Source of the DNA: Moringa oleifera
Lineage: Eukaryota > Streptophyta > Magnoliopsida > Brassicales > Moringaceae
Assembly: GCA_021397835.1 (NCBI GenBank)
Contig: JAJFZO010000049.1
Location: 10,235,001 to 10,299,000 of the forward strand
Reading direction: 5' to 3'
Length of the DNA stretch: 64,000 nucleotides
Below the pieces are notes generated by a model, which saw only the letters and a list, made by a program, of their open reading frames with translations, was not told where the DNA came from and made no database searches. The translations under genes and the position numbers were made by a program. Within the stretch, counting starts at the first letter, position 1. The number at the start of each line of letters is the position of its first letter. Positions 25,693 through 39,808 of the stretch are shown in pieces.

Positions 25693-28600
25693 TTACAATG
25701 CCTATTATATGCCTATTATGTCATAGGCCTAATTGTATATGAGGTCTAAATTATAACATATGCCCAAATTTTTAGGCCCAATTAAATATGAATCCAATTA
25801 ATTTGAAGTTTATATATATTAAGTTATACTATGTATGTTAAGCTAATTAATTTGGTACATTGAATAATAAGCACAACTAATTCTCAAATACAATTAATTG
25901 TTTTTGCCAATTAACTTTTTAGTCAAATTATATATACTAAGCTCAATTTTTTCTTAAACCCAATCAAATCTTAGACTTAATTAGTTGCTAGGCATAATGA
26001 ATTGTTATGTTCAATAAATTGTTGATCTCAATTACATATTTGACTCAATTAAATATTAGATCTATTAAATTATTAATTTAGTTCTAATTATATCTTATGC
26101 TCAATTTATTTCACGATGTAATAAGCTCATTTCATACAAGTTCACATTTACTAACTATAGATTAAGCTCAATTATTTACTAAGGCTCAATTAAATATTTG
26201 ATTCAATTAATTGTTAGTCATAATTAAATCTTCGATCTAATTAATTGATAGACTAAAATAATTGTTATTTAGATCTTTAATTGTTGGGCTCAATTACATT
26301 TTAAGCCAAAATATATTTTAGACCTTAATATTTATTAAGTCTAACTATATATAAAATTATAATTTTTGTGAAACCAAAATTAAATATTAAGCTCAAGTAA
26401 TTCTTATGTAGAATTAAATCTTAGGTCTGATTAATTAGAGGATTTATTTAAATTGTTATGTCTAATTATTTACTAGGTTTAATTAATTGTTAGGCACAAT
26501 TATATCTTAGCTTCATTATTGCATTAAGCCCAATTTCATATTAAGTCTAATTATTTATAAGCTCAATTGTATAACAAGCTGTCTTTTTTATTAGACTTCA
26601 TTAAATTTTAAGCTCGATTAATTATTTGACCAAATGAGTTGTTAGACTCAACAATAGATAAAGCTCAACCTTTTATTAAATTCAAATAAATCTTAGACCT
26701 AATTCATTATTTGATAGAATAAATATTTAGACCAGTTAACTTTAGTATTAAATTACATTGTAGGCCCAATTATTTGTAGTACAGTTAATTCTTAGACTCA
26801 ATTAAATTATTTTATAAGCTAAATTATGTCTTAGTTTCATACTTGATAAACCCAATTAATATAAGTTTAGTTAAATTCGGTTGCAGGCTGAATTATTTTT
26901 TAGTTTGATACTTGATAGACCCAATTAATCTTGTGAATGATTATTTATTATCAGGGCTAATTATCTAATGGACCTAATTATTTATACATCTTATATATCT
27001 TAAGTCCAATCATAATTTGAATCTAATTATATCTTAGCTTAGTTTATTTCTAAGTCCAATTAATTATGAGCCCAATTATATCTTAAATTTAATTAATTAT
27101 TAGATTTAATTTTATTTTACGCCTAATTGTCCACGCTCATTATTAGGCTCATGGCCCACGTTTACAACTTAACCATCCATTTGAATAATGGAATAGATCA
27201 GTCATATATATTAAGTCAAAAGTTCTAATAATGGCTCAATTAATTTAAGAATGCACTTATTAATTGTTAGCCAATTTTTACGCTAAGTTTAATTTATTTA
27301 AGTGGATCAATTTTATATATTAAGTCAAAATTTTTAATAATAGCCCAATTAATTATTAGACTCAATGAATATCTAAGTCAAACGAATATAGGTCCACCTA
27401 CTTGTTATGTTTAATTACATGTTAGATTCAATTATTTTTTGTGCCTAAATAATACAAGTAATGTCAGACTCATTCTTGAGGTCAATTATTTCTTAGGTTT
27501 ATGCACAATAAGTCGACTACACTATTAGATCTTGTCGATGTTTGGTCCAAACAATCATTAGGCTCAATTACATATCAAGCTCAATTATTGTTGGCCTATT
27601 ACATTATTGGTCCAATTATATATGAGATCTAATTATACCATATCCCTAATTATTGCGGCATTATTAGTTTTTAGTCTAATTATATCTTAGGTCAAAATAT
27701 TTATCAAGCCCAATTACATGTCAAATTATTTTTTGGCTCATGCATATTAGCTAAATTAATTTACTTAAATTAAGTAATAGGCCCAATTAGATCTTCGACT
27801 CGACTATTTCTTATATCAAATTTATATATTAAGTCCAATTTTTTTATAAGTCTCATTTGAATCATTGGCCCGACTATTTTTCATGCACTATTATATCTTA
27901 GGTTGAATTAATTGTTAGGTATAATTAATTATTAGATTCAATTTAATGTTAAGCCTAATTATTTATTAGGTTAAATTACACATCAATCTTAATTTGGTAT
28001 TAGACATAATTAATTATTAGGTTCAATGAGTTATTAAGTCCAATTAATTGTTAATCTTAATTACGTATTTGATCAAATTAATATTTGATTCAATTAGTTC
28101 TATGCCAAATTAATAAATACTAGGCTCAATTAATTATATCTTAAGTTCAATTATAATTTTGGTCCAATTATATCTTTCCCTCAATTCATTTCTAGGGCCC
28201 ATTTATGTGATTAGTTCATACACATTGAGCCCAATTATATATTAGGCCTAGTTAAATCTTGGACTAATTAAATTTGATGTCAATTTATTTATTCATATCA
28301 TTTAGTTGTTAGAATCAATTACAGATCAAGAAAAATTATTTCTTAAGCTTAACTATATATTACGATAAACTTTTTGTTATGGGTCAATTTAATCTTGACA
28401 CCAATTATATTTTAACCACAATTATTTATTAGTCTTATTTCATTCTTATATCCAATAATAAATCTATTAGACCTAATCATATATTAAATTTAATGTTTTT
28501 ATTAGGCTCCATTAAATCTCATTCTCAATTAATTCTTAATCAAAATTAAATTTGGTATCCAATTAATTATATGGTGCAATTAATTGTTAAACCTAATTCA

Positions 28601-30305
28601 TTGTTAGATCACTAATTTTTGGCAAAAATGACATATCAAGTCCTATTATATCTTAGATCCAATTAAATAGTGGGCTCAAATATATTTTAGGAGTAATAAT
28701 TAAACTTATTTATTTATTAAGCTAAATTAATTGTTAGGGCTAAGTAATTTTTCAACAAAATTCAATTTTTGGCTCAATAAATTATTAGATTCAATTAATT
28801 GTTAACCATAATTATTGGCTACATTTAATTAACTACCAAGCTTAATTACATCTTATGTTTAATATTTTATTAGATCCAATTATATATTAAGTCTGCTTAT
28901 TTATTGAGCTTAATTATATATTAAACCAATTTTTAATTAATTTAAATTTTTTTATTAAAGGCTCGATTAATTATTTGGCCCAACGAATTACTAGGCCCGA
29001 TAAATTATTAGATTCAATTAATTGTTTTTCTAAATTACACATTATGCTCAATCATTTATTAGGCTCGTTCATTCTTAGGTCTATTCATATCTTAAGCCTA
29101 ATTTTTCATTAGCTTTGGTTAAATTTTTTGTCTAGTTGATTATTTTATGCATTAAATTTTTTGATCTAATTAATTGTTAGGCTTCTTGTAGATCTAACTC
29201 AATTATTTTTATGGTCTAATTAATTCTTAGCCCAATTAATATACGATAGGTTAAATTTGTTTACAGATTGATTTATTTCTCAGTTTTATATTAGATGGAA
29301 TCAATTATTTCTTAGACATTATTATTTATTATTACACCAAAATATCTATAGAATCCAATTATTTGTATGGCCCAATTATATTTTAAGTCTAATTAAAATT
29401 TGGGCCAAACTATATCTTAGCCCTAATTTGTTCTTAGGTTCTATTATTTATTAGGCATATCAGACTCAATACAATTATTTATCCAATTATATTTTGAATT
29501 TAATTAATTATTAGATCTAATTATATTTTAGACCTATTTATACAATAAATTAATGTTGCTCTTAGTCAGATTATATATTAAATATAACTATTTATTAGGA
29601 TAATAAATTAGATTTTAACCTTAATTTTTTATTGAATGCAATTAATTCTTAAGAACAATTAAATTTTAGGCTCAATTAAATATTTGTTCCAATTAATTAT
29701 TAAACTCAATTACATTATATATTAATTAGTTGTAGAACCCATTTCATTTTTAAACTCAATTATATATTAAGCTCAGTTATTTATTAAACCTAATTGATTA
29801 ATTACGTACAATTATTTATAAGTCAAAATTATATATTAAGTCTAATCATTATTTTAGGTCTAATTATATCTAGCCTAAATTAGTTACCGAGCCCAATTAT
29901 TTATTGGGCTCATGCATGCCTAATTAGTTGTTAGGTGCAGTTATATCTCAATACCAATTAATTGTTGGACCCACCTTTATTTTAAATATAAAATATTTGT
30001 TTTACCTATTTCATCTTTAGGCTCAATTATATATTAGACTATATTATTTGTCAAGTCTAATTATATCTTAGACTTAAATAATTATGGGATCTATTTATAT
30101 CTTAGTTCAAATTATATTTAAGGTATATTTATTCACGCTATATCTTCTTAAGCTCATTATATATTAAGATCAATTATATATTACGCTGTCCAACTAATCT
30201 TTTGGTTCCCATAGATTTTATTGCTAAATATTAATATCAATTAATTGGTATGCCTAATTAAATTTTAGTTGTAACAATCATGAGGCTCAAGCATACCTTA
30301 GATGC
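25693..30305 (+). repeat. 17-bp satellite array, plus orientation; second copy of the 4.35-kb duplication
   Basis: The order of variants repeats 21.37-25.35 kb with an offset of about 4.34-4.40 kb. For example, the word at 22801 recurs at about 27148, and the sequence at 24861 recurs at about 29257. It extends past the first copy to about 30305, where it changes to minus monomers after GGCTCAAGCATACCTTAGAT with no telomere-like block. Confidence 0.8.
27142..27210 (+). mobile_element. element E copy 3 (short 5' remnant)
   Basis: This is the counterpart of the remnant at 22795, with the same internal deletion (CACGTTTACAACTTAACCAT, then AATAATGGAATAG). It confirms the tandem duplication. Confidence 0.55.
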
Positions 30306-31760
30306 AATTGGGTATAAAAAATAATTTGGCATAAAATACATTAGATCTCAACAAAATAATTAGGTTATAAGATATTATTGAGTTTGAAATGTAAATGAGT
30401 CTATCAATTAACAAGCTAACAATTAATTGATCCTAATAATTAATTAGGCTCAAGATTTAACTAGAACTAAAAATTATTGGACCTAAAATTTTATTGAGTC
30501 TAATAAAAGAATTAAGCTTAATCTATAATTGGATAAGTAACACCAATAAATAGTTGGTCCTAAAATATGGTTAACTAGGTCTAAAATTTAATTGAGTAAG
30601 AGATATAATTGGATGTAGTGTGCATGAGCCTTATACATGGTTAAACTTAGGAATTTACTGAGTTTAAGATATAATTGAGCCCAAACTACAATTGAATTTA
30701 TGATATAATTGAGCTTAATAACTAATTAAATAGTTATTATTAGTTCACAAAATTAGTTGGATCTAATATTTAATCGAGTTTAGTATGTAATTTAGGTTAA
30801 TAATTAATTGGACCTAGCAATTCGTTGAGTGTAATACTAAGTTTACATTTGATTAGGTTGCATAAAAAAAATGAGTTTACTGTAAAATTTGACCTAATAA
30901 ATAATTGATCTGGATAATTAGGCCTAAAACCAAAATTGAGTCTAACAAGTCATTTGGACTTAACAATTGCCTTGGCTTAATAATTGATTGTAGCTAAAAA
31001 TTAATTAAACCTAAAATTTAACTGAGCCATATAGAAAAAATTTGTCAATATATAATTGGGCTAATGAGATGTAAGGCTGAAGACATAATTGTGCTATTAA
31101 ATAATTTGATCAAATTTATTTGGTTAACATATGTGATCTCACGAAATAATTTGACGTATAATTCGGTCTAATAAATAATATCACTTAATATATAATTAAA
31201 CCTACAATTAATTAGATTTAAAATTTAATTAGGCTTTAAAAAACTAGCCATATATTATAATTAAGGGTGTATGATATCATGGGCTAAATATAACTAAGGT
31301 TAAACCTAATAAATAACTTGGCTAATAGATAACTGGGTCTGGCGTCCATTAACCCAAGTATAACTGGGTCTAACATTTAATGGGACTAATTATTAATTTG
31401 GCTTATTATCCATGAACCCAATTAATAACTTTAAACTAACATAAGTTAATTGGTCCTATTAATTAATTGGACACAAAAAAATAATTAGCTCTTATATGTA
31501 GTTAAGCCTAACAATTATTTTCACCCAAATAATTTATTGGATATTGCAATTCATTAAGTCTAATAGTTAGTTGAGCATAACATTTAACTGAGCTTAATAA
31601 ATGCTTTCGCGTAAAATATAATTTGACCATGTAAATATTTAGATTTAATATAAAAATAGGTCATATGATGAAATGAAATAATTAGGTCTATGATGTAATT
31701 GATCCTAATAGTCAGGCATAATAATAATTGTACTTAATAACTAGTGAGGCCTTAGATTTA

Positions 31761-31870
31761 ATTAGGCCTAATAAAAAGTTGAACTTAATATGTAATTGAT
31801 TATAATAAATAATTAGACCTAATAAAAAGTTAAACTTAATATATAATTGATTATAATAAATAATTAGGCC
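31761..31870 (-). repeat. local direct repeat, period 51 bp (three monomers)
   Basis: ATTAGGCCTAATAAAAAGTT at 31761 recurs as ATTAGACCTAATAAAAAGTT at 31812, and the following 30 bases are nearly identical. The period is exactly three times 17 bp. Confidence 0.75.
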
Positions 31871-31988
31871 TAACAACGAAGTAGGCTTAATATATAATTG
31901 GTTTCAAATATAATTAGATCCAATAATTTATTACATTTAAAGATATAATTGCACTCATTATTAATTGGGGCTAGCATGCATAAGCCCA

Positions 31989-32110
31989 ACAAATATTTGG
32001 ACATAAGAATAATTGGACACAAATATAATTAGGTCCTATAGAAAATTGACCCAATAGATGATTAGGCCTAAGCTCAACAAATATTTAGACATAAGAATAA
32101 ATTAGACTTA
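31989..32110 (-). repeat. local direct repeat, period about 88 bp (five monomers)
   Basis: AAATATTTGGACATAAGAAT at 31991 recurs as AAATATTTAGACATAAGAAT at 32079. The other minus arrays (13.58, 48.38 and 58.95 kb) have a single copy, so this expansion belongs to this unit. Confidence 0.7.
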
Positions 32111-33439
32111 AGATACAGGTAGACTCAAACTATAATTGGATTTTGTAGATAATTGACCTAATAGGTAATTAAGCTTAAGAATGAAATGAGTTTCATAAAT
32201 AATTGAGCTTAATGTATAATTGACAGTTTAACAATTAACTTAACCAAATAATTCACCAGGCTTAACATGTAATATTTGCCTAGTAATTAATCAGACCTAA
32301 TGGCCTAACTATTAACTGAGTCCAATAATTAATTGGACTTAAAATTTAATTTCATCTAAGAATTTGTTGGGCTTAATATTTAATTTAGCTTAATAAAAAT
32401 TTAAGTTAATATCTAATTAGGCTTGATGAATAATTAGGCTTAATTTATAATGGGTCTAAGAATTGAATGAATCTAATAAATAATTAGGTCTAGATTTAAT
32501 TGGGCCTAAGATATAATTGAATGTAGCTTTGATCATGAACCCAACACATCATTGAGCCTATGAGTAAATTGAGTCTAATATGTAATTGAACCCAAATTAC
32601 AATTGAGCTTTAGTGTAATTGAGCAACATAGTTAATTAGCCCTAATATTTTTTAAATGAGCTTAAAAATTAATTAAATCGAATATTTAATTGGATCAAAT
32701 ATACAATTAAGATTAACAAGTAATTGAATCTAACAATTCATTGAGGTTGATAATTAATTAAGCTATAATTTGATTTGGTGAAACAAAATATGTGCTTAAT
32801 ATCTAATGTGGCCTAGTAATGAATTATTGTTAGTATATTATTGGGCGTAAGAGTAAAAATCACCCAATAAATAATTAGACCTAAAATTAGTTAAGTCAAA
32901 CAATTAACTGGACCTAACAATCAATCAGAGCCTAAGATTTAATTGTGTGTGAGAATTAGTTGGGCTTAAGATTTAATTACCTTATAAGAATTAAGCTTGA
33001 ACATAAGATGTAGTTGTGTTGAAGTATGCCTGTTAATTAATTAGGATGCATCAATTGATTAATTTGCTAGAGATCAAGAAATAATTCGACGTATAACTGA
33101 ACCTACTAAAGATTAAGTAAAAAATATAATTAGATTTCAAATTAATTGGGCTTAAAAAACTGAAAATACATATAATTAGGCCTGACATATAATGGAGCCT
33201 ATGATATATTAGACTTAATACAATTGAACTTGAGATATAATTAAGTTTAATAAATAATTCAATTTAATATATAACAGGACCTAAATATATTTGGCCTGAT
33301 ATTTATTGAGTTTAATAATTAATTAGGTTTATTGTTATAAACACAAGAACTAATTTTGCTTAGGAGCAAATTGGACTAATGTAAGTTAATTGGACCTAAG
33401 AATTGACTATGCACAAAAATAATTGAGCTTGTTAGAATA

Positions 33440-33740
33440 TTAGGTCATAAATATGTATCATTATTAGCTTTGCAATTTATAATTCAAAATAAATAAACTT
33501 TAAGAGCTAATTAAATAGGAATTTTGTAAAGTAAGAGTGGGACAATGTTTATGAAAACCATATTTGAGTCTTTCTTTCATAATTTTAAAATATTAAAAAA
33601 AATTCAAAATACAAATTAAATCAAATTATATCTTAAGTTTAAGAAGACTGACTGATATACTAATAGCAAACTAACCAATGAACAATCCTTTATAATAGAA
33701 CAGAAAATAGAAGATAAACCATAGTTTACAATGCCTAATT
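33440..33740. mobile_element. type L insertion of about 300 bp, S5 copy
   Basis: It is homologous to 7071-7373 along its whole length, including TTAGCTTTGCAATTTATAAT near 33466. It is flanked on the right by TTAAGAATTTAAATGATATT. No inverted termini or coding region are visible. Confidence 0.45.
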
Positions 33741-33914
33741 TTAAGAATTTAAATGATATTTAGAGATTATTGGATTAGTGAAAAAGGTTAATAAAATATT
33801 ATATATATTTTTTTATATCTTTATTCTCATGTTTAATTGAAAGATAATATCAAAATTATTTAACTTTAAAATCTAATTATGCTTCCTAAATTTTTAATAT
33901 TATATAATTTCATC

Positions 33915-34498
33915 GAGAGTAGGACTCAATAATTCAATAATTACTATTAAGATAAAGATCAAAATAAGCTTTATATTATTCATGTTTTTTAACTAAGTTC
34001 TTACAATTTTTTTATTCAATTCTACACACAAAATATCAATTCAGTCTAAATTAACTTAGTTTTAACTTTTTTTTATAAAGGACAAGTTAAAATTTTTGAT
34101 TTTATACAATGAATTTTAATTTAGAATTTTTACATGAAAATATATACTACAAAAAATAAGTTATAATTTTTGAACATTGAAAATAAAATTTTTAAAATTT
34201 TTGTTTTAATTTTTTTAAAAATCACAAAAAAAATTTTATTGCTTAGAAAATTTTAAAATTTTTTTATGGTAGCTTGAATATTTACTTATATTTTTTACAA
34301 ATTTTGAAACAAAGTGCATTGTATAATACTTTTATTTAAATAATTTATTTAAAAAATTAAAGACAATGTTTAATTTAGACTAAATTAAAATGGTATATGT
34401 AAATTTGATTAAAAAATAAAAACTTGATTGAAAATTTCAAGTATTATAAAGTTTATTTTGATACTTACCCTTAATACATATTTTTGAGACTGAAATAC
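33915..34498. mobile_element. foldback or MITE-like element in spacer S5
   Basis: Left-arm words GAGAGTAGGACTC and CAAAATAAGCTTTA face right-arm words AAAGTTTATTTTG and GAGACTGAAATACTC. The arms mirror each other as in S2. There is no coding capacity. Confidence 0.45.
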
Positions 34499-34735
34499 TC
34501 TTTAATTAGTTTCAATATTTTAATATTATTGCAATATTTGATAAAATATCAAACAAATTTTGATGGAATAGTCTATAAAATAAATTTACCATATTTTTTA
34601 TATTTAAAAAATAAAAAATTTCAAATCAAATTAAAATTCTTTTTTATAAATGAAAAAAATAAAAGATAATGGGATAAATCTCCTAAGTTTCAAGATGCCT
34701 TAACATCAAGCTATAAAGGAAATGCTTATTTATTA

Positions 34736-36789
34736 AACATGGCCCAATTATATGTGAACCTTAATTTTTCATTAAGCCCAACCAAATCTTACTCTCCATT
34801 AGTTATGAATCCCAATGAATTGCTATATTAAATGAATTGTTAAGTCCTTAGGCTTATATATTATGCTCAATTATTTTAATTTTTTTGCCCATAACATTAG
34901 GTATATGTAATTTGTTCTTAAGCTTATTTTTTTGGTGGGTTCATATACAATACGCCAAATTATCTATAAAGTAGGAATTAATTGCAAGGCTTATTTATAA
35001 CTTAAATTAAATTATAATTTGGATCTAGTTATATTTCTTGGGCACAATTTGTTCTTAGGTCTAATTGTAATTTTATATCTCAAATTGTTCCGATGTCCAA
35101 ATAGTTGTTGTGCCTATGCACACTAAGCTCAATTAAATCTTAAATTCAAATAATTATTTTATGTAATTGGATTTTAGTCATAATTATGTATTAAGCCATT
35201 TTTTCCTCTTATTTTGTGTAAATCTCAGTTCAATTAATTATTGGACCTGATAAATTATCAAGCTTAATAAAATATTAGATCAAATTAAATATTTGGTTTA
35301 ATAGTCAAGCCTAATTTGAAGTAAGTCCAATTAATTCTTGGGTTCATGGGCGATATATATAATTAATTATTAGACCCAATAAATGCTAATTACAGATTTC
35401 ATCATATCTTTGAAGTAAGTTTGATCATATTTTTGCCAACTATTTGTTCAGTTAAATTATATGTCAAATTATTTGTTGGGCATATGCATGTTAGCCTCAT
35501 TTTTTTTATCGCATTAATATTTATGCACCAATTACTTCTTAAGTCTAATTATATGTTAAACACAATTTGTTATAAGATCCAACTAATTCTAAGAGATTAA
35601 ATTTTAGGCTCAATATTAAGTTAGTTTTAATTGACTCTTAGATTAAAAAAAAAAAAATCTTATGCCTAATTATTTATTGGATTGATTTAGTTTTTATGCC
35701 CAATTACATATTGAAGCCAACTATTTATCACGTCAGATTATACATTAATTTTAATTTTTTTAATCATATTCAATTGCATATTTGATCCATTTTGTTTTTA
35801 CACCCAACTATCGAACAAGCTCAATTATTTACTAAGTCTTATTATATATTAATCTAATTTTTTGTTAAGCTCAATTAAATATTCAATTCAATTAATTATT
35901 AGTCACAACTAAATCTTTGGTTCAATTAATTATTAAACTCAAACGTTAGGTCTAATTAATTATTTAGATCTTTAATTATTGAGCTCAACCACATTTTAAG
36001 TCAAATTATATTTTAGACTTGCATATTTATTAAGTCTAATTATATATAAAATTATAATTTTTGTGAAGCCAAATTAAATATTAGGCATAACTAATTCTTA
36101 CATAGAATTAAATCTTAGACCTGATTAATTAATAGATTTAATTAAATTATTATGTCTAATTATTTACTATGTCCAATTAATTGTTAGGCTCCATTATATC
36201 TTAGGTTCATTATTTTATTAAGCCCAATTTTATATTAAGCCTAATTATTTATTAAGCTTGATTATATATTAAGCTCATTTTTTATTAAATTTAATTAAAT
36301 TCTTGGTTTAATTAATTACTTGATCCAGTAAATTGTTACGTAATTAGTTATTAGACCTAATTATGAATAAAGTTCAACTTTTTATTAGACTCAATTAAAT
36401 CTTAAGCGTAATTCATTATTTGGCAGTATAAATTATTTAGTCTAATTAACTGTCATGTTAAATTACATTATAGGCTCAATTATTTGTATTACAATTAATT
36501 TTTAGGCCTAATTAATATAAGTTCAATTAAATTTTGCTTATAGGCTGAATTATTTCTTAGTTTCATACACGATAGACCCAATTAATCTTAGGTCCTATTA
36601 TTTATTATCAGGACTGATTATCCAATGGAGCCAATTATACACCTCATATGTCTTAAGTCCAATTATAATTTACATCTAATTATATCTTAGTTTAGTTTAT
36701 TTCTAAGTTCAATTAATTATGATCTCAATTATATCTTAAATCTAATTAATTATTGTATGTAATTATATTTCATGCTCAATTATCATGCT
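34736..36789 (+). repeat. 17-bp satellite array, plus orientation
   Basis: A shortened plus array. Near 34955 the variant order jumps from the start of the array to the part equivalent to 9.59 kb, which implies an internal deletion of about 1 kb relative to 8.4-11.6 kb. A run of A lies at 35645-35657. It leads into element E. Confidence 0.8.
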
Positions 36790-37605
36790 TATCATTTGGC
36801 ATATGGCCCATGTTTACGATCTGGCCCGTTTATTAATAAGGTTGAGCCAGGCCATTTATTTGAATAATGGATTGGGTCGTGAGTTTGAAATTTTGAAGCG
36901 GGTTGCCCGATGAACCAACCCATTAAAATTAATCATTAGGTTATAATCGAGTCATATTTATATTAGTCCATTAAAATTAAAAATGGGCTATAATTGGGCT
37001 ATATTTGGGTTGGTACATTAATATCAATAAATGGGTTATATTTGGATCAACCCTTTAAAGTCAACAAATGGCTTACTTAATTAAATTATTAATAACTTTT
37101 ATTTTTGTAGGTATAATTAAGTTGCTTTACAATCATTATTTGTCAAACACAAGAAAGAATTTGACACTTTTTTAATTGAAATACTTATATATTTAAAAGA
37201 TTTGAATTTGATGAATAAAAATAATGAAAAATAATGCAACATTGAAAGAGATGACAAAGTAGTTAGCAAATATCAACATTTATCAAGTAAAATTTAATTA
37301 TAGATATAAGTTTACGCAATCTTTTTAATTTAAGCATATACTTATTTGGATAATAAAATTGAAAAATATATATGATTTAGAAATGACTAGACTTCAACTT
37401 AATTGTAATGTACTTATCTTATAGTGATATATTAGTTTCTCAAAATTATATGTATTTCATTAAATAAAATTATTTGTTAAATATTATATATATAGTTTTT
37501 TATATTATCTATTTTAAAAACAATTAATACTATAATTTATAAAATATTAACTTTATGTGTATAAAATATAATAAAATCCATCTAAAACTCATGTAATTTT
37601 CTTAT
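36790..37605 (+). mobile_element. element E copy 4 (most complete with copy 6)
   Basis: About 800 bp of non-17-bp sequence. The 5' third is relatively G+C-rich and holds GGGT/ACCC words (TTGAAATTTTGAAGCGGGTT). The middle holds the hairpin TGTCAAA...TTTGACA at 37141-37166. The A+T-rich 3' third (about 37330-37600) is shared only with 62.83-63.11 kb. No open frame survives: TAG near 37259 interrupts the frame open in copy 1. It is probably a decayed non-autonomous transposon, but I saw neither clear terminal inverted repeats nor a target duplication. Confidence 0.5.
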
Positions 37606-39808
37606 TATGCCTACTCAAACAATTAATTGTTAATTTTAATTATATATTCAATCTAATCATTATTAGATCCAATTTATTCAATGCCAAATTAATAAATACT
37701 AGGCTCAATTAATTATTATGATCAATCATATCTTAAATTCAATTATAATTTGGGTCCAATTATATCTTGGCTTAATTCATTTCTAGGCCTAATTAAATCT
37801 TATGTCAATTTATTTATTAATCTCCTTTGTTTCTTAAAACCAATTATAGGTCGAGTAAAATTATCTTCAATGTAACTATATATTAAGATAAAATTTTTGT
37901 TATGGGTCAATTCCTTTTTAACCACAATTATATTTTAGCCCCAATTATTTGTTAATCTTATTTCATTCTTATATCCAATAATAAATCTATTAGATCTAAT
38001 TATATACTAAATTTAATTTTTTATTAAGCTCAAGTAAATCTCATTCTCAATAGTTCTTAATCAAAATTAAATTTTATATTCAATTAATTATGAGGTGCAG
38101 TTTATTGTTGAACCTAATTAATTGTTAAGTCACTAATTTTTAGGATAAATCACATATTAAGTTCAATTATATCTTTGATCCAATTAAATAGTGGGCTCAA
38201 ACATATTTTAGGTGTAATAATTAAGCCTATTTATTTATTAAGCCAATTGAATTGTTAGGCCTAACTAATTCTTCGGCAAACTTAAATTTTAGTCATAATT
38301 ATTAGAATCAATTAATTGTTAGCCATAATTATTTACTACATTCAGTTAATTATTAGCTTAATTACACCATAGGTCTAATATTTTATTAGACCCAATTATT
38401 TAGTAAGTCTTATTATTTAATGAGCTTAATTATATATTAAAGCAAAATTTTAATTAACTTAACTCTTTTTTATTAAAGCTCAAGTAATTATTTGGCCCAA
38501 CGAATTATTAAACTCAATTAATTGTTTTGCTAAATTACACATTATGCTCAATTATTCATTAGGCTCATTCATTCTTAGGTCTATTTGTATCTTAACCCAA
38601 TTTTTTATTAGCTTCGATTAAATGTTTGGTCCAGTTAATTATTTTACGTAATAAATTATTTAGTCTAATTAATTGTTAGGCTTATTACAAACTTAACCCA
38701 ATTATTTTTATGATCTAATTAATTTTTAGGCCTAATTAATATACAAAAGACTAAATTTATTTATGGATTGATTTATTTCTCAATTTTATATTAGATGGAC
38801 TTAATTATTTCTTAGATGTTATTATTTATTATTACACCAAAATATCTATTGGATTTATATGGCCTAATTATATTTTAAATCTAATTAAAATTTGGACCAA
38901 ATTATATCTTAGGCCTAATTTGTTCTTAGGTTCAGTTATTTATTAGACCCATACATGTTAAGCTCAATATAATTATTGGTCCAATTATATTTTAAATTTA
39001 ATTAACTATTTGATCTAATTATATTTTAGAGCTATTTATATAATGAGTTCATCTTGTTCTTAGTCCAAATTATATATTAAGTTTAATTTTTTTAGGATAA
39101 ATTATATTTTAAAGTTATTTTTTATTGAATGCAATTAATTATTATGAACAATTAAATTTTTGGCTCAATTAAGTATTCGTCCCAGTTAATTATTAGATCA
39201 AAGTAATTACTAAGCTCAATTACATCTTATACCTAATTAGTTGTAAAGCCCATTTTGTTCTTAGACTCAATTATATATTAAGCTCACTTAATTATTACAT
39301 CTAGTTGATAGTTAGGCTTAATTAATTAGGTTCAATTATTTATAAGTCACAGCTATATATTAAGCCCAATCATCATTTTAGGTCTAATTATATCTAGGCT
39401 GAATTAGTTCTCAAGCCCAATTATTTATTGGGCTCACGCATGCCCAATTAGTTATTAAACGCACTTATATCTCAACACACATTAATTGTTAGACTGAAAT
39501 TTATTTTAGATATTAAATATTTATTTGACCTATTTCTTTCTTAGGTTTAATTATATTAATAAACTATATTATTTGTTAAATCTAATTTTATCTTAAACTC
39601 AAATAATTATTGGATCCATTTGTATCTTATATCCAATTATATTTTAGGGTATATTTATTTAGTCTATTTCTTTCTAGGCTCATTACATATTAAAACCAAC
39701 AATGTATTAGGCTATCCAACTAATCCTTTGGTACACTTAAATCTTTAGCACTAATTGGTATGCCTGGTTAAATTTTAGGTCTAACAATTATGAGGCTCAA
39801 GCATATCT
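37606..39808 (+). repeat. 17-bp satellite array, plus orientation
   Basis: Monomers resume after element E and follow the same order as 63.1-64 kb and 54.3 kb. The array ends at GGCTCAAGCATATCTTAGAT, the same phrase at which the 30.3-kb array ends, and goes straight into TTTAGGG-type repeats. Confidence 0.85.

Larger units (their letters stand above)
30306..33431 (-). repeat. 17-bp satellite array, minus orientation
   Basis: The array starts directly from the plus array. Its first 300 bases match 57.40-57.70 kb, so the deletion removed the telomere-like block plus the first few hundred bases of the minus array. It contains two local direct repeats (31761-31870 and 31989-32110). The words near 32540 (AACCCAACACATCATTGAG) mark the type L lineage. 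Confidence 0.85.
33432..34735 (+). repeat. spacer copy S5 (type L)
   Basis: This complete type L spacer holds the 300-bp segment at about 33440-33740, a foldback element at 33915-34498 and a 3' end with CAAGATGCCTTAACATCAAG near 34691. The roughly 82-bp type S segment is absent. The 61-codon frame at 34484-34669 lies in A+T-rich spacer and has no support from the other copies. Confidence 0.75.

Noticed and set aside
34484..34669. 61-codon open frame in spacer S5
   Set aside because: Lysine- and asparagine-rich chance frame in A+T-rich DNA, broken in the other spacers.
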